A stretch of DNA of 64,000 bases. It comes from Rhodanobacteraceae bacterium. GTDB taxonomy: Bacteria; Acidobacteriota; Terriglobia; Terriglobales; Acidobacteriaceae. Shown piece by piece: positions 1-7,786 of the stretch. The notes below the pieces were generated by a model. The model had not been told where the DNA came from. It worked only from the letters and a program-made list of their open reading frames with translations, and ran no database searches. A program made the position numbers and the translations under genes. The stretch spans positions 27,925 through 91,924 of the forward strand of contig CAJCHN010000076.1 in the NCBI GenBank assembly GCA_903970285.1. Reading direction: 5' to 3'. The stretch's first letter is position 1. Each line of letters starts with the position of its first letter.

Positions 1-39
1 CATCAGCCTGCCCATGGAGACAACGGCATCGGTTCCCAT
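1..39 (-). CDS. fliQ: Flagellar export apparatus protein FliQ, first codons only
   Basis: The window cuts this gene after 13 codons. The start codon ATG at 37-39 overlaps the TGA stop of fliP (ATGA), which is typical of translational coupling. The readable residues, MGTDAVVSMGRLM, fit the N-terminus of FliQ, a small two-helix membrane protein of the flagellar type III export gate. The position directly after fliP is the standard place for fliQ. The call rests mainly on gene order because so little sequence is present. Confidence 0.7.
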   Translation of the reverse strand, partial: MGTDAVVSMGRLM

Positions 40-842
40 CAGCTGAAGCTCCTCATCAGGGCGCCGATCAGCAGGTGCCAGCCATCCACCATCAGGAACA
101 GAAGCAGCTTCAAGGGCGTGGAGATGACGACCGGCGGAAGCTGCATCATGCCGACCGAGGTCGTGATGGATGCGACCACCATGTCGACGATCAGGAACGG
201 CAGGAAAAGTACTGTTCCAATCTGGAAAGCAGCCTTCAACTCCGACAGAATGTACGCTGGCAGCATGACGCGGAAGGAGAGATCCTGCACGTTGTGGGGA
301 CGCGGCTCTTTCGCCAGTTCAAGGAACAGGGCAACGTCCTTGTCGCGCACATAGTGGGCCATAAACTGGCGCATCGGCTCACCCGCGCGGCTCAGCGCCT
401 CGACCGGCGTGATGGTACCGGCCTGCAGCGGGACGATAGAGTTGTCGTAGATAACGACACCGACCGGCTGCATGAGAAAGAACGTCAGGATCATCGAGAG
501 GCCGATGAGGGTCTGATTCGAGGGCGTGGTTTGCAGTCCGAGTGCCTGACGTAGAAAGTGAAAGACGATCAGCAGGCGCGCGAAGGGCGTTACGCAGAGC
601 AGGATCGACGGGATCAGCGTCAGGAACGTCAGCAGAACGACGATGGTCCACGGAGCCGAGTTTCCGCCCAGGCCTGTAATCTGCAGGCCGCCGGCACTGG
701 GTGCGGTCGGCGGCAACATGGCGGAGAGCGAATGCAGCCCCACCGCTGCACTGAACACGGGAGCGGACTGCGCCCACGATGCCGACGGCAGCAGAGCGCC
801 CGCGAGCAGGGCGGCGGCCACCACTTTGCTGATCGTCTTCAC
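39..842 (-). CDS. fliP: Flagellar export gate protein FliP
   Basis: FliP is the core membrane protein of the flagellar type III export gate, forming the FliPQR channel inside the MS ring. The 267-residue product begins with a cleavable signal peptide (about residues 1-24, ending in ASWAQ), as in other FliP proteins. Hydrophobic segments follow, with the family-typical stretch around FARLLIVFHFLRQALGLQ and the TPSNQTLIGLSM segment. The start is GTG at 840-842, overlapping the TGA of fliO (GTGA). Length and order match the family. It is part of the long minus-strand flagellar operon. Confidence 0.95.
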   Translation of the reverse strand: MKTISKVVAAALLAGALLPSASWAQSAPVFSAAVGLHSLSAMLPPTAPSAGGLQITGLGGNSAPWTIVVLLTFLTLIPSILLCVTPFARLLIVFHFLRQALGLQTTPSNQTLIGLSMILTFFLMQPVGVVIYDNSIVPLQAGTITPVEALSRAGEPMRQFMAHYVRDKDVALFLELAKEPRPHNVQDLSFRVMLPAYILSELKAAFQIGTVLFLPFLIVDMVVASITTSVGMMQLPPVVISTPLKLLLFLMVDGWHLLIGALMRSFS

Positions 843-1576
843 GAGCGCGGCTCCATCGCCGTTCCGGCGGCGTGCCAGCTTTGCTGCTGCTGATCGAGCA
901 CGGCCAGCAGCGAGACCTGGCCAGCCGCTCCGCCAATCAAGAGCTGCGCCCCATCGACCTGCAGGATGGTGACGAACCGCTTCTCTCCCAGCGAGACCGT
1001 CTCCGTAACCTTCATGCGGCGCGACGAGAACTGCTGCATGCGCTTCTTCTCAATCCACTTCAGAGCGGAAAAGACCTGCTTCAGCAGGTTCGCCGCGGCT
1101 GCGGCGGGCACGGCTACAGAGGCCCGGCCGCCGAGGGGTGGTGCGCACGCAACGCTGGCGGGACGCGACGAGAACCGCGCCTTGCCCTTCGTCTCAATCC
1201 ACTTCACAGCGAGGAGTAACTGCTTCAGCAGGTTTGGAACAGGTGCGGACGGAACCGCCGAAGGCGCTTGGCTGCCCGGTTGCTGTGAGCCATCGCCACT
1301 CGCGCGGCGCGTTGAGCTTCGAAGGTTTGCCGCAGGTCTCACCGGAGCCACCGAAGAAAGGGTTCTGTTCGCCGGCCGCGTGCCACTGACCTTGATACGA
1401 GCGAGCTGCTGCACGCGCTTCTGATCAAGCCACTTCAAGATGTTTGGCTGAGTTGAGCGTGCACTGGCCGAGGGCGCCAGCGCCAGGCGCGCGGCCGTCA
1501 CCGCGTCCACCTTGCTGCCAGCGGAACGTGCGTGCAGCGACTGTTCGCTTTCGAGGATGCGCTGAGCGGAGGTCAT
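839..1576 (-). CDS. fliO: FliO-like flagellar biosynthesis protein with internal repeats
   Basis: FliO helps assemble the FliPQR export gate. The last 60 or so residues (VTETVSLGEKRFVTILQVDG followed by a LLIGGAAG segment) carry the FliO beta-rich signature. The rest is unusual. The 245-residue protein has no clear transmembrane helix, which normal FliO has near its N-terminus. A unit of about 25 residues (NLLKQ..., KWIE.K, ...FSSR) occurs at about residues 117-141 and 162-186, with a shorter related copy (NILKWLDQKRVQQ) near residue 44. The DNA of the two long copies is also similar (about 1021-1097 and 1166-1240), which suggests recent internal duplication. The ATG start overlaps the fliN stop (ATGA). 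The identification is supported by the C-terminus and by the position between fliN and fliP. Confidence 0.75.
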   Translation of the reverse strand: MTSAQRILESEQSLHARSAGSKVDAVTAARLALAPSASARSTQPNILKWLDQKRVQQLARIKVSGTRPANRTLSSVAPVRPAANLRSSTRRASGDGSQQPGSQAPSAVPSAPVPNLLKQLLLAVKWIETKGKARFSSRPASVACAPPLGGRASVAVPAAAAANLLKQVFSALKWIEKKRMQQFSSRRMKVTETVSLGEKRFVTILQVDGAQLLIGGAAGQVSLLAVLDQQQQSWHAAGTAMEPRS

Positions 1577-1878
1577 ACGAGCTCCGTAATCCGCGCCGCC
1601 AGGCGCTCACCGACCACTTCAAACTCGGTCCAGGCCATCAGCGTGCCGTTAACGTGAAGCGGAATGTCGGTGCTCTGATTGCACGCAGTCTGAACCAGCG
1701 AACCCTCTTTCAGGCCAAGCAGCGAACCCACGGTAAAGCCGACAACGGGCACTTCAAGCGTCAGCTTGCAGGGCAGCCAGGGAAGCACTTCCCTCGGAGA
1801 ACGGTCAGTCCCCGCCGGACGAAAGCCCGTGGCTGCCATGTGCGAATTTACGTTGGAAACGGATGCTGTACCTGTCAC
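1573..1878 (-). CDS. fliN: Flagellar motor switch protein FliN (SpoA domain)
   Basis: FliN sits in the C-ring and takes part in motor switching and in docking export substrates. The C-terminal 70 residues form a SpoA domain: LPCKLTLEVPVVGFTVGSLL, then a GSLV turn, a DIPLHVNG strand and a final ERLAARITELV strand. The reading frame is open further upstream to 1977, but that stretch (MPLRPRSLL...) looks non-coding. I chose GTG at 1878 because AAGGGG lies about 6 bases before it; ATG at 1839 is the other option. The product is about 101 residues, in the normal range for FliN. The stop overlaps the fliO start. The 350 bases back to flgE contain no other gene and no fliM. Confidence 0.88.
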   Translation of the reverse strand: MTGTASVSNVNSHMAATGFRPAGTDRSPREVLPWLPCKLTLEVPVVGFTVGSLLGLKEGSLVQTACNQSTDIPLHVNGTLMAWTEFEVVGERLAARITELV

Positions 1879-2228
1879 GAAGACCCCTTGCCGCCGATAT
1901 GCTGCATGTCCCGCTCCGCCCTGCGCTGCTGTGCGAGCCCAACAACGGCACAGCAGACTGCGAGGACGGAGCGGCACCCTGAGCGAAGCAAATGGGGGAC
2001 CAAAGTGCGGTAAGCGGCAGGTCGAAGGAGCCGTGTTTCAGGCCCTAAGCGGGGGACAGAGGTACAACCTTAGAGGAGTTCGCGGAGACCGTCCGAGATG
2101 CATTGCCGCAGCAAGACCGCGCATACGGAGCCCGAGGAGCATGAGCGCCGGGAGAGCCGCTCACCCCTTCCTGAAAAAGGGGGCGAACGGTTCTCACCGG
2201 TTCCTCATAATTGATCTGGAGCCGTGGT

Positions 2229-3464
2229 CTAGCTCGTCAGCATCTGCATCGTGGTTTGTACCAGGGTATCGAAGGTGGTGATGCTCTTGGCGTTGGCCTG
2301 GTACGCCTGCTGCGCCACGATCATCTTGCCGAACTCGGTGGCAACATCGACGTTCGAGGATTCCACCGACCCGCCGGTGATGGTGCCGAGGCCACCGGTG
2401 CCAGCAATGCCGACCAGCGCGGGGCCCGCTGCAGCCGAGGCCTGGTAGTCGTTTCCGCCCACCTGGACCAGACCCTGCGTGTTAGCAAAATTCGCCAGCG
2501 CGACCTGCCCCAGAGGGCTGGTCTGTCCATTCGAGAAGGTCCCCTCAATGATTCCATTCGGCAGGATGGAGTAGCCCGCGAGGGTGCCGGCGGCGAATCC
2601 ATTCTGCGTCTGGGCAGTAGTTGCACTGGCTGAGTTGTTCTGGGTGATGGTCGGATTGCCGGAGCTGTCGTCCAGATTCCAGTTGATCTTCAGGGGAGCG
2701 GCGCCGTCGACCAGGCTGGGAACGCTGATGGCGACGCTTCCGGTCGGCGAGATGAGGTTACCGGAGCTATTGAAGGTTAACGTGCCGCTGGCCAGCTGGC
2801 TGGATGCGGCGCCGGTCGCGGAGGTAGGCATATTCACCGAGTAGCTCCAGGTGTTCGCGCCCGTGTTGGTGTAGGTGATGCTCAACTGCTGCTCGTTGCC
2901 CAGTGAATCATAGACGGGCGTGGTGCTGGAGAAAGAGGAACCGGACGCGGACGAGGAACTCAGATTGACCGAGAGATTGAAGCTGGTGGTGGGGCTGGCC
3001 GGGACGATCGCGCTTTCGTTGATGACCAGCGGCTGCAGCGTGCCCGAGGAGGAGACTACGCCGTTCGAAGCGCCATAGCCCATCACCAGATCGCCATTGG
3101 GGGCGGTCAGTTGACCGGATGCGTTCGTGGTGAAGTCGCCCGCCCGCGTGTATGCCGTTCCGCCGCCGGCGGTCTGGACGACGAAGAACCCGTTACCCGC
3201 GAGCGCCATGTTGGAGGCGATGGAGGTTGAGGTCTGGGTTCCGTCGCTGAAGTTGGAGACAGTCTGTGAGGTCTTAACGCCAAGCCCGCTCTGGAGTGTA
3301 TCGCCAACGCCGTTCAACATGCTGCTCTGCGCAAAGATGTCGCTGAACGACGTGTTCTGGTCCTTGTACCCGACGGTATCGAGGTTCGCCAGGTTGTTGG
3401 AAACGGTTTGAAGCTGCGTCTCGGCTGCTGTGAGACCGGAGAGAGGAACGCCGAAGAAACCCAT
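2229..3464 (-). CDS. flgE: Flagellar hook protein FlgE
   Basis: FlgE polymerises into the hook, the universal joint between rod and filament. The N-terminus carries the rod/hook family signature (SGLTAAETQLQTVSNNLAN then LDTVGYKD). The C-terminus has the matching heptad region (NVDVATEFGKMIVAQQAYQA then NAKSITTFDTLVQTTMQML). These two ends form the coiled D0 core. The 411-residue length is usual. The middle is rich in Ser, Thr and Asn, typical of the exposed hook domains. The start overlaps the flgD stop (TAATG). Confidence 0.95.
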   Translation of the reverse strand: MGFFGVPLSGLTAAETQLQTVSNNLANLDTVGYKDQNTSFSDIFAQSSMLNGVGDTLQSGLGVKTSQTVSNFSDGTQTSTSIASNMALAGNGFFVVQTAGGGTAYTRAGDFTTNASGQLTAPNGDLVMGYGASNGVVSSSGTLQPLVINESAIVPASPTTSFNLSVNLSSSSASGSSFSSTTPVYDSLGNEQQLSITYTNTGANTWSYSVNMPTSATGAASSQLASGTLTFNSSGNLISPTGSVAISVPSLVDGAAPLKINWNLDDSSGNPTITQNNSASATTAQTQNGFAAGTLAGYSILPNGIIEGTFSNGQTSPLGQVALANFANTQGLVQVGGNDYQASAAAGPALVGIAGTGGLGTITGGSVESSNVDVATEFGKMIVAQQAYQANAKSITTFDTLVQTTMQMLTS

Positions 3465-3988
3465 TACTTGCCTCCAAATTGGTTCGTGAGTTTGGAAAGA
3501 TCTAAAGTCGAGTTGGGATCAGTTGCCGCCAGCGAAGCGGCATTGATCGAAGCGGAAGGAGAAGAGCTGTTCCTCAGCGCGTTCTGCGCGGCGATGAGTG
3601 CGGAAGAGCTCATGTTGTTCGAGCTCGATACCGGGGACACGGAGGGCGTTGAACTCCCGCTCGCTGAACTCGAAGAGGACGATGAGCTGCCGCCGCTGAC
3701 TACCTGGTTGATGCTGATCAGCTGATCCAGCTGGTTCAACGAGATCATCTGGCCAACCATCGCGGTCGAATCCATCGGCGCGGAAGGATCCTGATTCTGC
3801 AACTCCTGGACCAGCAAGTTGAGGAAGGTTGTGCCGGTAGTTGTGCCGGCCAGACCACCGGTGGACGAAGAGCTGGAGTTGCTTCCGGTCGCGCTGGACG
3901 CGTTCGCCTGTACGTTTGCCTTGGTCTTCGGCGCGAAGAGACTCAGGCCGGAGAGCGATGGATTTGGTGCTGTTGCGGAGACTTGCAT
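3464..3988 (-). CDS. flgD: Hook-capping protein FlgD
   Basis: FlgD is the scaffold cap that guides FlgE assembly at the growing hook tip. The diagnostic segment TTFLNLLVQELQNQDPSAPM is at about residues 52-71, followed by DSTAMVGQMISLNQLDQLIS. The product is short (174 residues): after the conserved N-terminal domain comes a Ser-rich low-complexity stretch, and the C-terminal FlgD Ig/tudor-like domain of longer homologues is not evident. Such short FlgD forms are known. It lies between fliK and flgE; the stop TAA shares a base with the flgE ATG. Confidence 0.92.
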   Translation of the reverse strand: MQVSATAPNPSLSGLSLFAPKTKANVQANASSATGSNSSSSSTGGLAGTTTGTTFLNLLVQELQNQDPSAPMDSTAMVGQMISLNQLDQLISINQVVSGGSSSSSSSSASGSSTPSVSPVSSSNNMSSSALIAAQNALRNSSSPSASINAASLAATDPNSTLDLSKLTNQFGGK

Positions 3989-4006
3989 GGTTCCTCCTAA
4001 AGGCAG

Positions 4007-5554
4007 TTAGATCATGATGTCCAGCCGCGCGCTGGCAGCTGGAAGACTGGAACTGGACCGGCTGGCGCCCATCGCCAGGACAGCGGGCGAAGGGGTGAGG
4101 GATGCACTGCTCGAAGCCTTGCCTTGACCTTGTGCGTTTGAACGGTCGCGGCCCGAGGCATCTCCCTGGCTCGTGGCTGAGTTGTCGCGAACCTCCACCC
4201 GGGCCTGAAGTCCGTAGGCGCTCCCCAGCTTCTCCTCGATGCTGGGAAGATGAATGGCGAGAGCCCGGCTCAGTTCCGCGTGGTCCAGCGAAATCTGTGC
4301 GGAGAGTGTCTGGTGCGTAACCGAGGTGGTAATGGAAATGTTGCCAAACTCCGCCGAATTCATGCCCATGCGCATCTCGGACTGATGCATGGCCTGGATG
4401 ATCTGCGCGCTGTGAACCACGGGTCCGGATGCAGGATCCCAGCTCGAGGAAGCGGGTTGCGGGGTAGGAATTGTATTCGCTGCGTCTGTGGTAGCCGTTG
4501 GCTGCGCCTGCTTTGCGGCCTGTGGGTCGGCGCTGGCAGCGGACGACGCGCTCAGCACGGCCTGGAGATTCTGTGGCACGGCAGCCGTGTTGTGCGCCTG
4601 GTCGCCAGCCATGTCATGAGAGCCGGCATCCGGCATCACCACAGGAAACTTTGTCGTCGGGGAGATGGTCGCGGGCGAGGCTGACGCAGAACCTGAGTTG
4701 TCGGATTTAGCTTTTCCAGCGGAGACGGGAGCCGTGCCGCGCGGGTTGCCGGAGGTGCTGCCAGATGTGGGGCCCGCCACGACTGAATTGCCAGCTCCGT
4801 CGGTCGACGAAGCCGCCATTGAAGCAACGGAGGAGGAACCGAGCGCGGACACGGGCAGGGGAGTGGGAGCGGTGACGGACGGAAGCAGTGCGGAGAGCTG
4901 CTGTTCGAATTGAGAGGAAGTCACGTCGCTCTTCGTCGGTGCGTCCAGAGCCGCGCCGGCTGCCGCGGACGTCGCGGCGGAGGACCTCGCATCCGCATGC
5001 GCTTTGTCAGCAGGGGAGAGATCTGAGGAGGCGGAGGGAATGGATGCGGCGGTTGGTGCTTCGTTCGCCATCCGGTTGGGTTCACTTCCGACGGCCGGGA
5101 GTTCTGAAGCCGGCTTAGCTGCCGCAGTGGAAGCTTCAGAGATGGAGGCGGCACCAGTGGCCGCATCCGGCGCGGCGATCCTGTTGCCGAGGGCGCCATG
5201 GATCGCGGTTGCAGGCTCCATGGAGGAACGTGGGTCGAGGGCCGCAAGGTTGAAGTCCGGCTGAGACCCATCGTTCTCCGCTGGCTGTTGCCCGGTGATC
5301 AGCGTGACCGGCAGTACGGGCTGCTGCGGCTGGGCCGGGTTCGATGGCTGCGGAGGCGTCGCGCCCGGATCATCCGGAGAGCTGGTTGCGGCGGGTTTAT
5401 TCTCCTCCTGCTTCTTGTCATCCTGCTTCTTGTCCGACCGAACACTCTGGCCGGTGCGGTCGGGATGCGTGGTCGCTGCGGATGCATGGGACAACGCATC
5501 GCTGAACGGCGATCCCGAAGCTGCAGTCGCCGGCCTTGGAGCGCTGGTATCCAT
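4007..5554 (-). CDS. fliK: Flagellar hook-length control protein FliK
   Basis: FliK is a secreted ruler that stops hook growth and switches export to filament proteins. Most of the protein is an Ala/Ser/Thr/Pro-rich disordered region, as in other FliK proteins. The C-terminal domain (about the last 120 residues) has the Flg_hook pattern: MRMGMNSAEFGNISITTSV, ISLDHAELSRALAIHLPSIE, and YGLQARVEV. The frame opens at a GTG at 5584, but a sigma-54 promoter at 5596-5613 would start transcription near 5586. The ATG at 5554 (MDTSAPRPATA) is therefore the likelier start, giving 515 residues. It is followed by flgD after 18 bases. Confidence 0.88.
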   Translation of the reverse strand: MDTSAPRPATAASGSPFSDALSHASAATTHPDRTGQSVRSDKKQDDKKQEENKPAATSSPDDPGATPPQPSNPAQPQQPVLPVTLITGQQPAENDGSQPDFNLAALDPRSSMEPATAIHGALGNRIAAPDAATGAASISEASTAAAKPASELPAVGSEPNRMANEAPTAASIPSASSDLSPADKAHADARSSAATSAAAGAALDAPTKSDVTSSQFEQQLSALLPSVTAPTPLPVSALGSSSVASMAASSTDGAGNSVVAGPTSGSTSGNPRGTAPVSAGKAKSDNSGSASASPATISPTTKFPVVMPDAGSHDMAGDQAHNTAAVPQNLQAVLSASSAASADPQAAKQAQPTATTDAANTIPTPQPASSSWDPASGPVVHSAQIIQAMHQSEMRMGMNSAEFGNISITTSVTHQTLSAQISLDHAELSRALAIHLPSIEEKLGSAYGLQARVEVRDNSATSQGDASGRDRSNAQGQGKASSSASLTPSPAVLAMGASRSSSSLPAASARLDIMI

Positions 5555-5595
5555 CTTCGCAACGGGCTGTAAGGTCACTCGCACGCCTTGTGTAA

Positions 5596-5613
5596 ATGCA
5601 AGCCTGGGGCCAA
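5596..5613 (-). promoter_or_regulatory. Sigma-54 promoter for fliK and downstream genes
   Basis: On the minus strand the site reads TTGGCCCCAGGCTTGCAT. The invariant GG (5611-5610) and GC (5599-5598) are 12 bases apart, as in the consensus TGGCAC-N5-TTGC; the only core mismatch is A to C in the -24 element. Transcription would start near 5586. It lies in the 390-base spacer between fliJ and fliK, so fliK-flgD-flgE-fliN-fliO-fliP-fliQ may form a second transcription unit. Confidence 0.65.
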
Positions 5614-5944
5614 AGTCTGAAACCAGCCGGCACCGTGTCTACCACGCATTTTCAGTCACTTACAAAGGCGTCGAAACAGTACTGTTCCGGAACACTTTCG
5701 CTTGACCCGGCAGCGCGGTAAACCTTGCCGTGCCTACTCGGCAAACGTTGCCTACAGCCTTGTCCGGTTGCGTGTGCCTGCGGAGCATACGGCGTCGGCG
5801 GCGGATAACGCGCGTAGACCGACGCGATCTGTCACCACGCGCAAAGGGATCGGGATGTAAGGAGGTTCGCGTGAAGAAGCGAGTGTCACGCAAGCGCATT
5901 CGCCCTTGGCGATGCGGATGAGTCATCCCAAAGAGGACTGCGCT
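5614..5944. other. Spacer between fliJ and fliK
   Basis: About 330 bases without a convincing gene. Open frames on both strands here are rich in Arg and have no family signature. The only notable item is a 16-codon plus-strand frame at 5871-5921 preceded by a perfect AAGGAGG, listed separately. Confidence 0.5.
5871..5921 (+). CDS. Possible 16-residue basic peptide (doubtful)
   Basis: A GTG codon at 5871 follows AAGGAGG (5859-5865) at a spacing of 5 bases. The frame encodes MKKRVSRKRIRPWRCG and then stops at TGA. It is antisense to the flagellar genes on either side. The ribosome binding site is very good, but nothing else supports expression and a chance match is possible. Confidence 0.15.
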   Translation: MKKRVSRKRIRPWRCG

Positions 5945-6382
5945 TCAGCGCATGGAACGAGCGGCGAAGTTGTCGTCCATCAGGGACTGCTCTCGACGCA
6001 TTGCCTCGTAGGCGAAGCGCTCTTTCTGGTCTTCGCGCAGCTCGGTCAGCACCTCGCGATTACGTCGCGCCGCGCGATAGATATTCATCTGGTGATCGCG
6101 CAGGGATTCCAGCTTTTCGAGTTGTTCGATGACGTCCTTCTGCATCAGCTCAAGCGCCCGCATCTGTGCATAGGTAATATGCAGCTGAGCCGCCGCCATC
6201 GAGCTCTTCAGGTCCCGCTCACTTCGTTCGAGAAGGAGCGCGACCTGCGCCTGCAGATCGTGGAGTTCCTGGCGCGTCTTCGCAATCTGACCCAGGATCT
6301 GCGTCAGCAGGCGTTCTTCACGCTCTTCTGCAATCTCGCGCACCCGAAGCACAGTGGCCAATGTGAACTGGAACTTCATCAT
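5945..6382 (-). CDS. fliJ: Flagellar export chaperone FliJ
   Basis: FliJ is the coiled-coil stalk that connects the FliI ATPase ring with the export gate, comparable to the gamma subunit of F1. The 145 residues are almost entirely helical and charged, starting with the family-typical FQFTLATVLRVREIAEE. Two long amphipathic helices (about 10-65 and 75-135) form the antiparallel coiled coil. It follows fliI after a single base, as expected. The start could be either of the first two Met codons. Confidence 0.92.
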   Translation of the reverse strand: MMKFQFTLATVLRVREIAEEREERLLTQILGQIAKTRQELHDLQAQVALLLERSERDLKSSMAAAQLHITYAQMRALELMQKDVIEQLEKLESLRDHQMNIYRAARRNREVLTELREDQKERFAYEAMRREQSLMDDNFAARSMR

Positions 6383-6383
6383 G

Positions 6384-7688
6384 CTAGCTCGGCAGGGCTT
6401 TCAGGCGCTGTTCCACTTCGGCAAAAAGCGGAGTTTCAGTGGGAACTTGTTGCAGAAACTTCTCCAGCTCCGGGACCACCTGCACGGCGCGGTCCAGGAC
6501 CGGATCAAACCCTTTCTGATACGCGCCGATCCGAATCAAGTCCTCGGACCTGCTGTAGGCGGAGAGCAGGACACGCAACGCCTGACTCTTCTTCAGGTGC
6601 TCACGTGATGCCACCGAGGACATCAGCCGGCTGAGACTATCCAGCACCGAGATGGGCGGGTAGTGGTTCCGCAAAGCAAGGTTGCGATCGAGAATGATGT
6701 GTCCATCGAGCAGCGAGCGCACGGTGTCGACCACGGGATCCTGCTGGTCATCGCCTTCCATGAGAACCGTGTAGAACGCGGTGATGCTTCCCTGCTTGAA
6801 GTTCCCGGCCCGCTCTACCAGGCGCGCCAGCGTATTCACGACCGATGGTGTATAGCCCTTGGTGGTCGGTGGCTCGCCGGCTGCCAGGCCGATCTCGCGC
6901 TGGGCCATGGCGAAGCGGGTAAGCGAGTCGACTACCAGCAGCACATTCTTTCCCGTGGAAGCAAAGTGCTCAGCGATGGCGGTAGCGGAGAGCGCCGCGC
7001 GCATCTTCAGCAGGGGCGACTGGTCCGACGTCGACACCACGACCACGGAGCGGCGCCGGCCCTCTTCGCCGATCACCTCCAGGAACTCCTGCACCTCACG
7101 TCCACGCTCACCGATGAGCGCCATCACGGTAAGATCGGCCGCGGTCCCGCGCGCCATCATCCCGAGCAACGTGCTCTTACCCACACCGCTGCCGCCGAAG
7201 ACGCCAAGGCGCTGGCCGCGTCCGCAGGTTACGAAGGCATCGAGCGCACGTACGCCGCACCCCAGGGGCTCGCGGATGGGAACCCGGTCGAAGGGCAGCG
7301 GCGCCGATCCATCGACGAACACCGTGCTGCGCGCGCTGTAGCTGCTGAGTCCATCCAGCGGCTGACCCGTGGCATCGATCACGCGCCCCAGCAGTTCCGG
7401 GCCCACGCGGATCGAGGGCCGGGCTCCGGTGGCGATCACGCGATCGCCGAACTTGATCCCGCGCGGGAGTTGCAGCGTCATCGTCAGCATCACATTGCCA
7501 CGAAAACCGACCACCTCGCCGGCATAGCTCTGGCCATCGCTGGTCAAGATGTCACAGGCATCACCCACCGAGCAGAACGGGCCTTCGGACTCTACGAGAT
7601 TGCCGACCACCTGTAGCACGCGTCCGGACCAGCGCAGTGTGCTCACCTGCTGTAGCTGGTTGAAGTACGGTGCGAGTGGAGTTGGCAT
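6384..7688 (-). CDS. fliI: Flagellum-specific ATPase FliI
   Basis: FliI is the hexameric ATPase that powers or assists export of flagellar subunits at the cytoplasmic face. Walker A is GGSGVGKST at residues 165-173. Walker B is VLLVVDSLTRFA near residue 250, and GERGREVQEFLE follows the usual type III ATPase pattern. The length of 434 residues is typical. It lies between fliH (its regulator) and fliJ. A 98-base spacer that holds a hairpin repeat separates it from fliH, an exception to the tight packing elsewhere in the operon. Confidence 0.96.
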   Translation of the reverse strand: MPTPLAPYFNQLQQVSTLRWSGRVLQVVGNLVESEGPFCSVGDACDILTSDGQSYAGEVVGFRGNVMLTMTLQLPRGIKFGDRVIATGARPSIRVGPELLGRVIDATGQPLDGLSSYSARSTVFVDGSAPLPFDRVPIREPLGCGVRALDAFVTCGRGQRLGVFGGSGVGKSTLLGMMARGTAADLTVMALIGERGREVQEFLEVIGEEGRRRSVVVVSTSDQSPLLKMRAALSATAIAEHFASTGKNVLLVVDSLTRFAMAQREIGLAAGEPPTTKGYTPSVVNTLARLVERAGNFKQGSITAFYTVLMEGDDQQDPVVDTVRSLLDGHIILDRNLALRNHYPPISVLDSLSRLMSSVASREHLKKSQALRVLLSAYSRSEDLIRIGAYQKGFDPVLDRAVQVVPELEKFLQQVPTETPLFAEVEQRLKALPS

Positions 7689-7699
7689 GAGAGGAGTCT

Positions 7700-7761
7700 T
7701 CCTGTAGGTGTAGGGGCAACGCCGTTTCTATCGAAGGAAACGACACTCGTTGATTCTTGCA
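7700..7761. repeat. Hairpin repeat element, copy in fliH-fliI spacer
   Basis: The core at 7721-7744 forms an imperfect hairpin: GCCGTTTC ... GAAACGAC. It is followed by ACTCGTTGATTCTTGCA and preceded by CCTGTAGGTGTAG. The same three parts in the same order occur at 23241-23336, and the core plus ACTCG tail occurs at 50721-50766. This marks a dispersed REP-like family. Confidence 0.6.
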
Positions 7762-7786
7762 GCTGCACAGCAACAGCAGATTTGCT

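Noticed and set aside
1879..2228. A missing fliM or other small gene between flgE and fliN
   Set aside because: Frames on the minus strand are interrupted and show no FliM or other motif; only a small hairpin (CCCCTT/AAGGGG) is seen.
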